Source: 'Nostoc azollae' 0708
GTDB lineage: Bacteria > Cyanobacteriota > Cyanobacteriia > Cyanobacteriales > Nostocaceae
Direction: 5' to 3'
Assembly (NCBI RefSeq): GCF_000196515.1
Contig: NC_014248.1
Coordinates: 1,101,501-1,165,500 of the forward strand
Length of the DNA stretch: 64,000 nt
Shown here: piece after piece, positions 47,979 through 57,812 of the stretch
How the letters are laid out: each line of letters begins with the position of its first letter
How positions within the stretch are numbered: position 1 is the first letter of the stretch
Notes under the pieces: model-generated
Seen by the model: only the letters and a program-made list of their open reading frames with translations
Told to the model about the DNA's origin: nothing
The model's database searches: none
Made by a program: the position numbers and the translations under genes

Positions 47979-48826
47979 CTAATTTTACCTTACAAGCAAG
48001 TAGAGAATGGTGGTCACAAAGATGGCTAGATTTACTAGATTCCTATCGATTTAAAAAGCGGTTAGAACGGGCTAGGAGTTATTATAGACAAGGGAATGTT
48101 TTGAGTATTGAGTTTAAAGATGCGAAAGTTTTAGCGTGGGTACAAGGTAGTGAAGCAGAACCTTATAAAGTTTCTCTTTTTCTTGACTCTTTTAGTGATG
48201 AAGAGTGGGGTTATGTGATTGAAACGATGTCCCATAAGTCAGTTTTTGCGGCTAAGTTACTAGCAGGAGAAATGCCACAAAAGATAGAAGAAGTATTTAC
48301 ATCTAACGGACTTTCGTTGTTTCCTTTTACTCTGGGTGATGTTCACGGTAAATGTTCTTGTCCTGATAAAGCAGTACCTTGTAAACATATTGGTGCGGTA
48401 TATTATCAATTAGGCGATCACTTTAGTGAAGACCCATTTGTTTTATTTCAATTACGGGGACGTACCAAAGAACAAATCATTAGCGATTTACGAAATTTAC
48501 GCAGCAATAAGAATATAAATTTGGCTTCTGAAAGGTTTATACAAGAAGAAAAATATACTCGTCAATCGTCAATTTATCAACATAAATATTCCATAAAAAT
48601 AGATGAGTTTTGGCAATATAATGAGCCTTTAGAACCTTCTTTAGTAGTAATTATTCCTTCCTTGAATGAGACAGTATTAGATATTTTGGGTACAATTCCT
48701 CTGGCTAAAGATGAAGAAGATTTAGGAAATTCACCTGTGGGTGATGTCATTATCAATTATTTACAAAGTGTCTACAAATATATTAGTCAAAAGGCTGTTT
48801 TCGCAGCAATGAATGTGGGTGAATAA
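47975..48826 (+). CDS. SWIM zinc-finger protein
   Basis: A 283-residue protein with the SWIM signature CSCPDKAVPCKHIGAV (about 127-142; C-x-C-xn-C-x-H), a zinc fold that binds DNA or protein. The rest (WWSQRWLDLLDSYRFKKRLE near the N-terminus) is family-typical. Start overlaps the SNF2 stop by four bases (ATGA), implying coupled translation and a shared complex. Precise role unknown. Confidence 0.9.
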   Translation: MTNFTLQASREWWSQRWLDLLDSYRFKKRLERARSYYRQGNVLSIEFKDAKVLAWVQGSEAEPYKVSLFLDSFSDEEWGYVIETMSHKSVFAAKLLAGEMPQKIEEVFTSNGLSLFPFTLGDVHGKCSCPDKAVPCKHIGAVYYQLGDHFSEDPFVLFQLRGRTKEQIISDLRNLRSNKNINLASERFIQEEKYTRQSSIYQHKYSIKIDEFWQYNEPLEPSLVVIIPSLNETVLDILGTIPLAKDEEDLGNSPVGDVIINYLQSVYKYISQKAVFAAMNVGE

Positions 48827-49249
48827 ATTCATACTAGTACTGCCGTGAATTTAAAATACCGCTTCCAGCAGGCTGCGCCAAGAAAATTCAAAATGTATAC
48901 GGCATGAGCTTATCAGAGATTTTGAATAGTTGGTTTATTTATGCCAATACGTACTGGTTATTATGTTTTTAGATATACTCTTAATTACCCTGAAGTGCCT
49001 CTGCAGGACTCTACTTAGTACAAAGTACCCATATTATTTAATTCCTAGCGCATAATGGCGAAAATAAGAGATTAAAAGTTCATAATTCAGAATGGGGAAT
49101 TTTTTGGTAAAGTTATTAACAAGTTTATTTTTTGGTAGCTTGTGATTAAAGTGCTGTAATAGCTCAAAAGATTTAGACTTACAGGTAAGAAAAGCTAATG
49201 TCACACCTTATTGATACTCAATTCTCGTAAACACTACATAGGAGCATAT
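48827..49249. other. Spacer before the stomatin-like gene
   Basis: About 420 bases, AT-rich. No gene or RNA recognised. Confidence 0.5.
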
Positions 49250-50098
49250 ATGGAGCCAATTATTGCTATAGTTTTAGCACTCATAGGTTATGCTTTAGGA
49301 TCTGCAAAACAGATTAATCAAGGTAATGAAGCTTTAGTTGAACGCTTGGGACGGTATCATCGGAAACTTAAACCAGGTCTTAACTTTATTGTTCCTTTTA
49401 TTGACCAAATTGTCATGGAGGATACAACACGGGAGCAGGTTTTAGACATTAAGCCTCAAAATGTGATTACTAAAGATAACGTCTATTTAGAAGTTGATGC
49501 TGTTGTTTACTGGCGGATCACAGAGATTGAAAAAAGCTTTTATGCAATTGACAATCTGGAACAGGCACTATCTAATTTAACCACAACTACACTACGGGAA
49601 ATTATCGCTCAGAATACCTTAGAAGATACCAGTATGTCCAGAGCCAATATGGATAAGTCTCTGTTAAGCGAGTTAAATCCAATTACTAAGGAGTGGGGTG
49701 TTGATATTATGCGGTTGGATATTCAGAGTATTACACCCCCTGAAAGTGTGCGTAAGTCAATGGAAGAAGAACGTGCTGCGGAAATAAAAAAACGGGCGCT
49801 GATTTCGGAAGCGGAAGGTGAAAGACAAGCTGCAATTAAAAAAGCAGAAGGAACTAAAACTTCTATGCAAATTATCGGTGAAGCCATACGTTCCCATCCT
49901 GAAAGTAGAGAAATTCTTCGGTATCTTGTTGCTCAAGATTATGTACAGGCTAGTCAAAAACTCGGTGCAAGTAATAATGCTAAAATCGTCTTTGTAGACC
50001 CGGCTAATTCTACAGATATGTTTCAGGAGTTGATTTCGGAATCTGTCTCTAAAGAAGAACCAAATCAGACTACTGGTAATGTTAATGGCTCTACTTAA
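49250..50098 (+). CDS. SPFH/Band 7 (stomatin/prohibitin-like) protein
   Basis: A 282-residue membrane scaffold. It starts with one membrane helix (PIIAIVLALIGYALGSA), followed by the SPFH domain (NEALVERLGRYHRKLKPGLN through VDIMRLDIQSITPPESVR) and a coiled-coil tail (EEERAAEIKKRALISEAEGE). I start at ATG 49250, with AGGAGC 5 bases upstream, rather than at 49211. Such proteins organise membrane microdomains and often control proteases (QmcA/HflK type). No NfeD-like partner is adjacent. Confidence 0.92.
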   Translation: MEPIIAIVLALIGYALGSAKQINQGNEALVERLGRYHRKLKPGLNFIVPFIDQIVMEDTTREQVLDIKPQNVITKDNVYLEVDAVVYWRITEIEKSFYAIDNLEQALSNLTTTTLREIIAQNTLEDTSMSRANMDKSLLSELNPITKEWGVDIMRLDIQSITPPESVRKSMEEERAAEIKKRALISEAEGERQAAIKKAEGTKTSMQIIGEAIRSHPESREILRYLVAQDYVQASQKLGASNNAKIVFVDPANSTDMFQELISESVSKEEPNQTTGNVNGST

Positions 50099-50184
50099 TA
50101 AGACTTTTTAATAACACCTTAAAAGGTGAGTCATTGTATTGTCATTATTTTTTAACGACTGTCCTGGTTGAAAATAGATGAAAC

Positions 50185-50287
50185 GTAAGAATTCAGGAGT
50201 CAGGAGTCAGAATGTTTGAGAAATTGGTTAATTATCAAATAGGTATTTTTGGTCTTAGCCTGAAAAAGCTCATAGCTGAATGCTTAC
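50185..50287. mobile_element. MITE-like element, GTAAGAATTCAG family, copy 3
   Basis: Runs from GTAAGAATTCAGGAGTCAGG to CATAGCTGAATGCTTAC. It is flanked by a perfect 8-bp duplication GATGAAAC (50177-50184 and 50288-50295). The core TCAAATAGGTATTTTTGG is shared with copies 1 and 2. Confidence 0.82.
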
Positions 50288-50325
50288 GATGAAACTTTCT
50301 TCCTAGTTATCTGCGTTTTTTAAGA

Positions 50326-51174
50326 TTATCTTTGCTGTCTATAGATAGCATCAGCAACTAGTAAGACATCTCGCATTTCTGGAACATCGTGAACTCTGAC
50401 GATATCAGTACCATTAAAAATGGCTGCACAACACGCTGCTGCTGTTCCCCAAACTCTGGCTTTTGGATCTGGTTGGTTTAAAATTTTGCCTATAAAATTT
50501 TTACGGGAAGCTCCCACCAGTATTGGACATCCAAGCATTTTTAAGGTTTGCAAGCGGCGAAAAATTTCTAAATTATGCTCATAGTTTTTAGCAAAGCCAA
50601 TACCTGGATCAATAATAATTTTGTTCTGTTTAATACCTACAGCAATAGCGGCAGAAATTTGCTGTGATAAAAAACTATAAATTTCCCCCATTAAATCCTG
50701 ATAATAAGTTTTTTCTTGCATTGTTTGGGGAGTTCCTCGGATGTGCATTAACATAATTGGCACATCTAAACTGGCTACAGTTGGCAACATTTCTGGGTCG
50801 TAGGTACCTCCAGAAATATCATTGACTATATCTGCTCCGGCTGCGATAGCAGCTTTAGCTACATATGCTCTAGTTGTATCTACAGAAATGGGAACGGCAA
50901 TTTCTGGTCGAATTATTTGTAACACTGACAGCAGTCGGTCAAGTTCTTCTGTGAGAGTGATTAGTTTTGCGCCTGGTCTGCTTGATTGACTACCTATATC
51001 AATGATATCAGCACCAGCAGCTACCATTGCTTGTGCCTGGGCTAAAGCGGCTGATGTTGTGTTAAATTGACCACCGTCACTAAAGCTGTCAGGGGTGATA
51101 TTTAAAATTCCCATCAAATAAGTCCGCTGTCCCCAGATGAAACAGTGTTCTCGAATAATTAATTGGTTTGACAT
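50326..51174 (-). CDS. folP: Dihydropteroate synthase
   Basis: A 282-residue TIM-barrel enzyme of folate biosynthesis, joining p-aminobenzoate to the pterin diphosphate (the sulfonamide target). Signatures are MGILNITPDSFSDGGQF, AGADIIDIGSQSSRPGAK, DIVNDISGGTYDPEM and IIIDPGIGFAKNYEHNLEIF. Normal length. It stands alone on the minus strand, preceded by a dead cysteine desulfurase. Confidence 0.96.
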   Translation of the reverse strand: MSNQLIIREHCFIWGQRTYLMGILNITPDSFSDGGQFNTTSAALAQAQAMVAAGADIIDIGSQSSRPGAKLITLTEELDRLLSVLQIIRPEIAVPISVDTTRAYVAKAAIAAGADIVNDISGGTYDPEMLPTVASLDVPIMLMHIRGTPQTMQEKTYYQDLMGEIYSFLSQQISAAIAVGIKQNKIIIDPGIGFAKNYEHNLEIFRRLQTLKMLGCPILVGASRKNFIGKILNQPDPKARVWGTAAACCAAIFNGTDIVRVHDVPEMRDVLLVADAIYRQQR

Positions 51175-51343
51175 AATTTAATGGAGTTAATAGGGATGCA
51201 GGAGAGATTGGTGGAAATCAATAATTACGTTCGCGAAGCGTTTCCGAAGGAAATATTAAGAATTGGTGGAACTGCATATATTGGTAATTAATCAATTAGA
51301 TAATTTCAATATTTTTTGACAGCCCTCGAGTAAAAAAATATTT

Positions 51344-52553
51344 TTATCTATCAACTGCTTTCTTCAGAGCAGCAATAAAGACATCAACTTCTGAACGAGT
51401 ATTGTAGAAATACAGACTTACTCTAGCTGTGGGTTGAATACCAAGCGATGCAAAATCTGGCTAGCATGAAAACCTGAGTTAATCACTATTGCTGACTGAT
51501 CCAGGATTTTACATAAATTTACATAAATCGTTAGCATGGATTTCACCAGGAGTAAAAATAGAAATGGCTAATCTGCCTTTGGTAGCAACTTATGGGGTAG
51601 GACCATAAATGAGAATTTGCAGAATTTGTTGCAATTTTTGGAAGAGATAACGCGATATTTCTAATTCTTCAGCATAGATTTTATCCATACCAATCTCAGT
51701 CAAATAATCAGTCGCTGCACCGAATGTGATCGCATGTGCTATGGCTGGTGTCCCCGCTTCAAATTCATAACGTATATCTGCGTAATTAAGATGGTCTCGA
51801 AAGAGATTAGCATTCATCTTCGCACCCTCCAGAAATGGAGGCATTTGTTGTAGTATTTCCAACTTGCCATACAGAAAGCCTATTCCCAAAGGGCCACACA
51901 TTTTATGTCATGTCCAGAAGGAACTAACCAATCACAGTCCATTTGCTTGACATCAATGGGGAGATGCGGCAGACTTTCGCAAACATCAATTAAAACTTTA
52001 GCTCCGTATTGATGAGCAATAGCAATAATGTCTTCTACTGGATTTACACAACCTAAAGAAAGTATTAGATATATGTACAACAGTCACTAACTTAGTACGT
52101 GGGGAAGGCAAAGACTGAAAATGTTCTAAATTTAATTCTTATGTTTCAGTAAGTTCTACAAATTTTAGGAATGCACTAGTTTTTTGAGCAATCATCTGCC
52201 AGGGAATGATATTGCTGTCATGTTCCATCACACTCATAATAATTTCATCACCACTTTTTAAGTTACTAATTCCCTAACTATAAGCTACTACATTTATTGC
52301 TTCTGTAGCATTACGAGTGTAAATAACTCCTTGGGGTGTAGCATTAATAAATTGGGTAATTTTTCGCCTAGTTCCTTCATAGAATTTATTTGCGTGATCG
52401 CTTAAAGTATGAACGCCACGATGAACATTAGAATTGTAGGTTTCATAGAATTCCCGGAGTGTATATATCACATTTTGAGGTTTTTGAGATGTTTCAGCAT
52501 TATCTAAATAAATCAGAGGTTTAGCGTTAATTTTTTCGCGCAGAACTGTGGAA
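51344..52553 (-). pseudogene. SufS-type cysteine desulfurase, degraded
   Basis: Minus-strand pieces in order make a SufS protein. 52274-52550 has KPLIYLDNAETSQKP, YNSNVHRGVHTLSDHA and VIYTRNATEAINVVAYS, then a stop. 51902-52200 has HDSNII, GCVNPVEDIIAIAHQYGAKV and DCDWLVPSGHDIK. A frameshift at that active-site Lys region leads to 51590-51901: MCGPLGIGFLYGKLEILQQM, YEFEAGTPAIAHAITFGAAT. A degraded tail (ARVSLYFYNTRSEVDVFIAA) ends at TAA 51344. Several stops and at least two shifts. The catalytic Cys region near the end is also lost. The first 10 codons are missing at the junction with a cyanophycinase fragment. Confidence 0.92.
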
Positions 52554-52557
52554 TCAG

Positions 52558-52738
52558 TTTGTGGAACTGGCAAAAGGACGTGATGCTCGCATTGTCGTGA
52601 TGACCCTGGCTTCAGGGGAACGCAGAGAAGCGGGAGATGACTATCGAGTGCTTTTGAGCGGTTAGGTGTAGAGCATGTGGAAGTTGTGGACACAGCCGCA
52701 AAGGAAGATGCAAATGATCCGAGAGCCATAGATGATTA
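52558..52738 (+). pseudogene. Cyanophycinase (peptidase S51) fragment
   Basis: Plus strand reads FVELAKGRDARIVVMTLASG, ERREAGDDYRV, then a 1-base shift, AFERLGVEHVEVVDTAAKED, ANDPRAID. This is the N-terminal third of a cyanophycinase-like protein, which cleaves the nitrogen store cyanophycin. It is frameshifted and cut at both ends: by the sufS remnant on the left and by an ISL3-type tail on the right. Confidence 0.75.
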
Positions 52739-52739
52739 A

Positions 52740-52838
52740 CTCAAGTTAATTAAACGATTTGGATATGGATTTGGTAACTTTAGCAATTTTCGTCTACGCA
52801 GTTTATTAAACTGGTACTTTAGTATGAATTCTCCATAA
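52740..52838 (+). pseudogene. ISL3-type transposase, C-terminal tail
   Basis: The last 32 codons, LKLIKRFGYGFGNFSNFRLR then SLLNWYF and TAA, match the usual end of ISL3-family transposases. Nothing of the rest remains. It abuts the cyanophycinase fragment. Confidence 0.7.
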
Positions 52839-52980
52839 AAGAGACGCAAGGACCATTAAATTGTGTTGACAACTGTAAAAAAATATCACAACCTTTGATT
52901 ATGAAGTTAGTGACTTATTATTATAAAGTAACTGAGGTGTTTACGCCTGCACTGACTTTCATCCCCGGGTTAAAAGACAT

Positions 52981-53015
52981 TTAACCCTAAAAACTTTTGG
53001 GACCTTTAGGGTTAA
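52981..53015 (-). terminator. Hairpin downstream of tpiA
   Basis: Stem TTAACCCTAAA (52981-52991) / TTTAGGGTTAA (53005-53015), 13 bases past the tpiA stop. CCCCGG / CCCGGGG sequences outside can extend pairing. There is no clear T-run, so it may be a stabilising 3' hairpin. Confidence 0.65.
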
Positions 53016-53027
53016 ATACCGGGGTTT

Positions 53028-53780
53028 TCAGTCTATTTTCTTATAATTAACAATCCTGGCAAAACTATCAGCTTCTAGACTAGCACCTCCTACAAGAGCG
53101 CCGTCAATTTCTGGTTGTGCCATAATCTCATCAATATTGTTTGGTTTGACTGAACCGCCGTATTGAATTGAGACGTTAGGATTAGTCAATTGAGATCGAA
53201 TTAGGCCAATTACCCGATTTGCTTCTGTGGCTTCACAGGTGTCACCAGTTCCTATTGCCCAAATTGGTTCATAAGCAATAACCAAATTCTTTTGATTAAT
53301 GTCCACTAAGTCTTTTTCTAGCTGGGAGATAATCAGTTTTTCGGTTTCCCCTGCGTCGCGTTGTTGTTTGGTTTCACCAACACAGAGAATGGGGATTAGC
53401 CCATGCTTTTGGGCTGCTTTGAGGCGGAGGTTAACGGTTGCGTCTGTTTCGCCAAAGTATTCCCGTCTTTCGCTATGACCAACTATGACATAGCGCACAC
53501 CAATTTCTGTGAGCATGGGAGCAGCAATTTCACCTGTGTAGGCTCCATTTTCTTCCCAGTGGACGTTTTGTGCGCCTAGTTGGATAAGGCTACCATGCAA
53601 ATATTTGGACATGACGCTTAAGTCAGTGAAGGGAGGACAGAGTACAATTTCTCGTTCTGAGGGTGTTTCCTCCAGGTGGGGCAGAAATCCGCGTAAGAAT
53701 GTTTCGGATTCTGACCAGGTTTTGAACATTTTCCAGTTACCGGCAATAACGATTTTTCGCACAGGTGATTTTGTCAACAT
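53028..53780 (-). CDS. tpiA: Triosephosphate isomerase
   Basis: A 250-residue glycolytic and Calvin-cycle enzyme interconverting dihydroxyacetone phosphate and glyceraldehyde 3-phosphate. Catalytic residues are in GNWKMFK (Lys), [12 protein letters not shown] (His) and [13 protein letters not shown] (Glu); YGGSVKPNN is the phosphate site. I start at ATG 53780 ([17 protein letters not shown]); GTG 53762 ([11 protein letters not shown]) would give the shorter usual family form and is an equal candidate. The open frame upstream to 53939 lacks homology. Confidence 0.95.
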   Translation of the reverse strand: MLTKSPVRKIVIAGNWKMFKTWSESETFLRGFLPHLEETPSEREIVLCPPFTDLSVMSKYLHGSLIQLGAQNVHWEENGAYTGEIAAPMLTEIGVRYVIVGHSERREYFGETDATVNLRLKAAQKHGLIPILCVGETKQQRDAGETEKLIISQLEKDLVDINQKNLVIAYEPIWAIGTGDTCEATEANRVIGLIRSQLTNPNVSIQYGGSVKPNNIDEIMAQPEIDGALVGGASLEADSFARIVNYKKID

Positions 53781-54059
53781 GCTAACGCTACAAGATGCAT
53801 TTTTCACTGTACTACTTTTTTGCACATTCCTTGATATACTGGCTGGGGAAAGTGCTTTCGTTTCTCGTTCCAGGTACAAAGATACAAAGAAGAAGGGGCA
53901 AAATCGGAGTTGTGTGGCGATCACACCGTCTCCAAGCAATTAAACGTAATTAAATATAACTATATTCAGAAAAATTAATGAGGCTCAAATCCTCTTCCCT
54001 GTTACCTTTTCTGCTATTGTTCGTAACCCGTTAATAGTAACACAATATACAAGTGTTAT

Positions 54060-55640
54060 GGAAGCGCTCGCTGAATTAGTAGCATAAGAGCAATTTGTTC
54101 CGTCTCTAAAGCCACTGATAGCCAAATGGATAACTTACTGGTGGAGGCACGCTCTAGCTCTGTCCTGGTTGTAGAAGATAATCAACCAGTGGGGATTTTC
54201 ACAAAAAGGGATGTGGTTCGACTGAGCGCCCAAAAACGAAATCTAGACAACCTAGCCATCCGTCATGTGATGGCTCATCCTGTTGTCACCTTGTATGAGT
54301 CGGAACTTACTGACCTCTTTTTTGCCGTTAATCTACTCTAACACCATCGCATTCGCCATTTACCAGTGGTTGATGAGCAAAATCAACTGGTGGGATTGCT
54401 GACTCACGAAAGTTTCCGGCAAAAATCACGCCCAGTAGATTTGTTCCGGTTGCGGTTTGTGAATGAAGTGATGACGAGAAGGGTGATTTGTGCGGATCAT
54501 GATGTTTCCATATTCGCCATTGCTCGCTTAATGGCAGGAAATCGAGTTAGTTCCATCATGCATGATTGTGCAAACACAGCAATGGCGAAAAATTCCCGTT
54601 GGTATTGTAAGTGAGCGTGATATTGTGTAGTTTCAAGCCTTAAACCTGAATTCTGAAACCTGTTCAGCACAGGCTATTATGAGTACACCTGTTTTCTATG
54701 TCAATGGCGATGAATCTCTGTGGACTCTGCAGCAGATAATCGAGCAGCGATTGATTCAGCGTTTAGCAGTGTCAGGAACACAAGGGGAACTCCTAGGCAT
54801 TGTTACCCAAAGTAGCATTTTATAAGTCCTTAATCCCTCGGAATTATATAAATTAACAGAAGTAAGTAGGTGGGCGGAAAAATTTGTAAGTATATCATGG
54901 CGAATGCAGCAAAGGGGAATCAATCAATCCCAGGAGTTTCAAGTAATTTACATTTTGTTACATAGTTATGTTTATTTGTGTGTACCTACTTATTAGAAAG
55001 AAAGTATTGCAATTAGAAGCCGAGAAAATAGAACTATTAGAAAATTGCAATGTTGAACTAAAACAGGAAGTAGGCGACCAAACCATCACATTCAGAAAAA
55101 AATAAAGCCTGAGCAGTTAATTACTAAAGTTGCTCCTCAAATTTGCTCATCTCTAGATTTACAAGATATTCTCAATACCACAGTTGGAGAAATTAGATCG
55201 CTGTTGAAGTGACATCGCGTCATTATCTACCAATTCCATCCCAACTTAACAGGGATAGTGATCATTACTACATGGAGAAAATTTATGGGGTTTGTTGTGT
55301 ATTCATCAATGTTCTGAACCCCTTCATTGGGAAGAGTTTGAGATTGAACTTCTCAAATAAACAGCTAACCAATTAGGGATCGCCATTCAACAAGCAGATC
55401 TATTTGAACAATTACAAATATCTCTAGTGCAAGAAAAAGAAGTCAGCAAGATGCGATCACGCTTTATTTCCATGCCATCCCATGAATTTCGCACACCATT
55501 AGCGAGCATTTCCTGATCTACAGGGATTATTTTACAAAATTTTAGTGATCGTCTGAATGCAGAAAAAACAGGGAGATCTAGAGACTATCCAAAAAACCAT
55601 CAAGCATATTGTCTAACTTCTTGATGATGTCCTCATCATC
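54060..55640 (+). pseudogene. CBS-GAF sensor histidine kinase, degraded
   Basis: Pieces in order: CBS pair 1 (MDNLLVEARSSSVLVVEDNQ, PVGIFTKRDVVRLS, IRHVMAHPVVTLYESELTDL), a stop at 54339, HLPVVDEQNQLVGLLTHESF, then CBS pair 2 (VNEVMTRRVICADHDVSIFA, IMSTPVFYVNGDESLWTLQQ, ELLGIVTQSSIL). A GAF start follows (APQICSSLDLQDILNTTVGE, RVIIYQFHPNLTG), then the HisKA phospho-acceptor box SHEFRTPLASIS near 55480. Many stops and frameshifts separate these; the ATPase domain is missing. It was a large cytosolic light/redox or nucleotide sensor kinase. Confidence 0.88.
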
Positions 55641-56087
55641 AGCGGTTATCAGTTTTCAGTTTTCACTGTTTCCTCATTGTGGAATTATGAATTATTCATA
55701 TCTCCTCCCTCAGTATTTCGGGGAAGGAGTTATTGGGGTATCGATGAACAACCAAAGGAATTAAGAGAAGACTGCAATTTACATTAAGGGGTGGATCTAG
55801 CGAAGCTGTCATCAGGGGCAAGATAGTCTGGAAAGTATTGCTATATCTACGCTAGAGTAGACCATTTCTGACTAGCATAGCACTTTTGACATCGAACTAG
55901 AATTTCTACATGGCTGATTGCTGAAGCCTAATAGCTGAATGCTTACAAGGAATTTGATATTGTCTGCAAGTAACAAAAGCCTCTGAATACAATACATATT
56001 TGTGCAAATTTTCCCTAACTGACGGCTAATATCGTGTTCGTTTGCTTACGATCAATAAAGAGGTTAATCAAAAATCTGAAAATCGAC
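55641..56087. other. Spacer
   Basis: Short TTTTCAG-type repeats at 55645-55665 and a partial GTAAGAATTCAG-family end (ATAGCTGAATGCTTAC at about 55931-55946). No gene seen. The upstream extension of the GTPase frame starts in it. Confidence 0.5.
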
Positions 56088-57542
56088 ATGACATCAACGT
56101 TACCCCAACCTGAACATAGTGATTCACCCAACTGGGAAGAAGAACTAGATAGCGCCATCTTTACATTTGAAGATATTCAAGCGGAACTCAACTATACACA
56201 AGCAAAAACAGCACTGCGTAATTTAGTCAACAATCTTGACCTCAACATCCAGGAAAAATCTGGGTTGGAAGCTGAAATTGCGGACTTAGAAACCATGCTT
56301 TTAAAACTAGAAAGTATGGTGGTGCAGATTGCGGTATTTGGGATGGTAGGACGTGGTAAGTCTTCTCTACTCAATGCTTTGGTGGGTCAAGCTGTATTTG
56401 AAACTGGCCCCTTGCATGGTGTTACCCGTGCAGAACAAAAGGTGAATTGGCGTATCAGTGAAGAAGCAATAGGTACTTTAAGAGTGACTTTACCTGCTAC
56501 TGGCCAGTCCCAAGTGGAATTAATTGATACTCCGGGATTAGATGAAGTTGACGGTGAAACCCGGGCTGCGTTAGCCGAACAGGTTGCAAAACAAGCTGAT
56601 TTAATTCTGTTTGTGATTTCTGGGGATATGACCAAGATTGAACAGGTGGCGCTTTCCCAGTTACGAGAAGTAGGTAAACCGATGATTTTGGTGTTTAACA
56701 AAGTTGACCAGTATCCAGAAGCTGATCGGATTGCAATTTACGAGAAAATCCGAGATGACAGGGTAAGAGAGTTGCTTTCACCTGAAGAAATTGTCATGTC
56801 TGCGGCTTCACCTTTGGTAAAAACTGCTGTATTTCGTGCTGATGGTACCAAGAGTATACAATTGCGTCAATGTCATGCTCAGGTGGATGAACTAAAACTG
56901 AAAATTTTAGAAATTCTACATCGGGAAGGTAAGGCTTTGGTGGCGCTAAATTCCATGCTTTATGCTGATACAGTGAATGAGCAAGTTGTCCAGCGTAAAC
57001 TGATGATTCGGGAACAGAATGCTAAGGAGTTGATTTGGAAAGCTGTAATGACCAAAGCTATTGCGATCGCACTCAATCCTTTGACTGTAGTTGATATACT
57101 TAGCAGTGTGGTTATTGATATTACCTTAATTTTAGGTTTATCTAAACTCTACGGCATCCCTATGACAGAAAGCGGTGCTGTAAAATTACTACAAAAAATT
57201 GCCCTGAGTATGGGTGGTATCGGAGCCAGTGAACTACTGGCAAACTTGGGGTTAAGTGGGTTAAAAACCTTACTGGGTATCTCTGCATCAGCCACAGCAG
57301 GAGTCGCCCTTGTCCCCTATATATCCGTAGCCATAACACAAGCAGGAGTAGCTGGTGTTTCTTCTTATGGTATTGGTCAAGTCACCAAGACTTATTTAGC
57401 TAATGGGGCGACTTGGGGGCCAGAAGGACCAAAAGCAGTCGTTAGTCGCATTTTATCAACTCTAGATGAAACTTCTATTTTGAACCGGATTAAAGATGAA
57501 TTATTGACAAAGGTAAGAGGTAGAAAACAGGCGAAAGAATAA
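56088..57542 (+). CDS. Era-like GTPase with DUF697 domain
   Basis: A 484-residue protein. The N-terminal coiled region (about 1-75) precedes the GTPase domain: G1 GMVGRGKSS, G3 DTPGLDE and G4 NKVD. The C-terminal half (about 290-484) is the DUF697-type hydrophobic domain with several apolar helices (TAGVALVPYISVAITQAGVA). Related bacterial proteins sit on membranes and may act like dynamin or in iron/cell-envelope stress; role here unknown. I start at ATG 56088 (MTSTLPQPE); a frame from 56034 is open but without a family match. Confidence 0.88.
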   Translation: MTSTLPQPEHSDSPNWEEELDSAIFTFEDIQAELNYTQAKTALRNLVNNLDLNIQEKSGLEAEIADLETMLLKLESMVVQIAVFGMVGRGKSSLLNALVGQAVFETGPLHGVTRAEQKVNWRISEEAIGTLRVTLPATGQSQVELIDTPGLDEVDGETRAALAEQVAKQADLILFVISGDMTKIEQVALSQLREVGKPMILVFNKVDQYPEADRIAIYEKIRDDRVRELLSPEEIVMSAASPLVKTAVFRADGTKSIQLRQCHAQVDELKLKILEILHREGKALVALNSMLYADTVNEQVVQRKLMIREQNAKELIWKAVMTKAIAIALNPLTVVDILSSVVIDITLILGLSKLYGIPMTESGAVKLLQKIALSMGGIGASELLANLGLSGLKTLLGISASATAGVALVPYISVAITQAGVAGVSSYGIGQVTKTYLANGATWGPEGPKAVVSRILSTLDETSILNRIKDELLTKVRGRKQAKE

Positions 57543-57812
57543 GATAGAGCGGATTTGTCGCTAACGCACCCTGCAAGATGAGCGAGCGCACAGATTGTAG
57601 TTATCCATCTTTCTTCACTTATATTTGAGGGGCGACAAGCAAGGTAAAAGCAAGACAGGAAAAAGGTTTCATGTGATAGACCCCCTGAAAAAAGGGAGAA
57701 AAAACCGTGCTTATTGACAGTAAAGTATGCTGGTATTAGACAGCTATCTGTGAGGGACAGTTTGATGATAGAAAAGAATGGTCTCGTCAAAATAACAAGA
57801 CCAAACAAATAA
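57543..57812. other. Spacer with degraded insertion sequence
   Basis: Probably the left flank of the IS4-type relic that follows. No terminal repeat identified. Confidence 0.4.

Noticed and set aside
44760-48826. SNF2 + SWIM as a phage-defence system
   Set aside because: No nuclease or other effector is linked and both families are widespread housekeeping-like in cyanobacteria.
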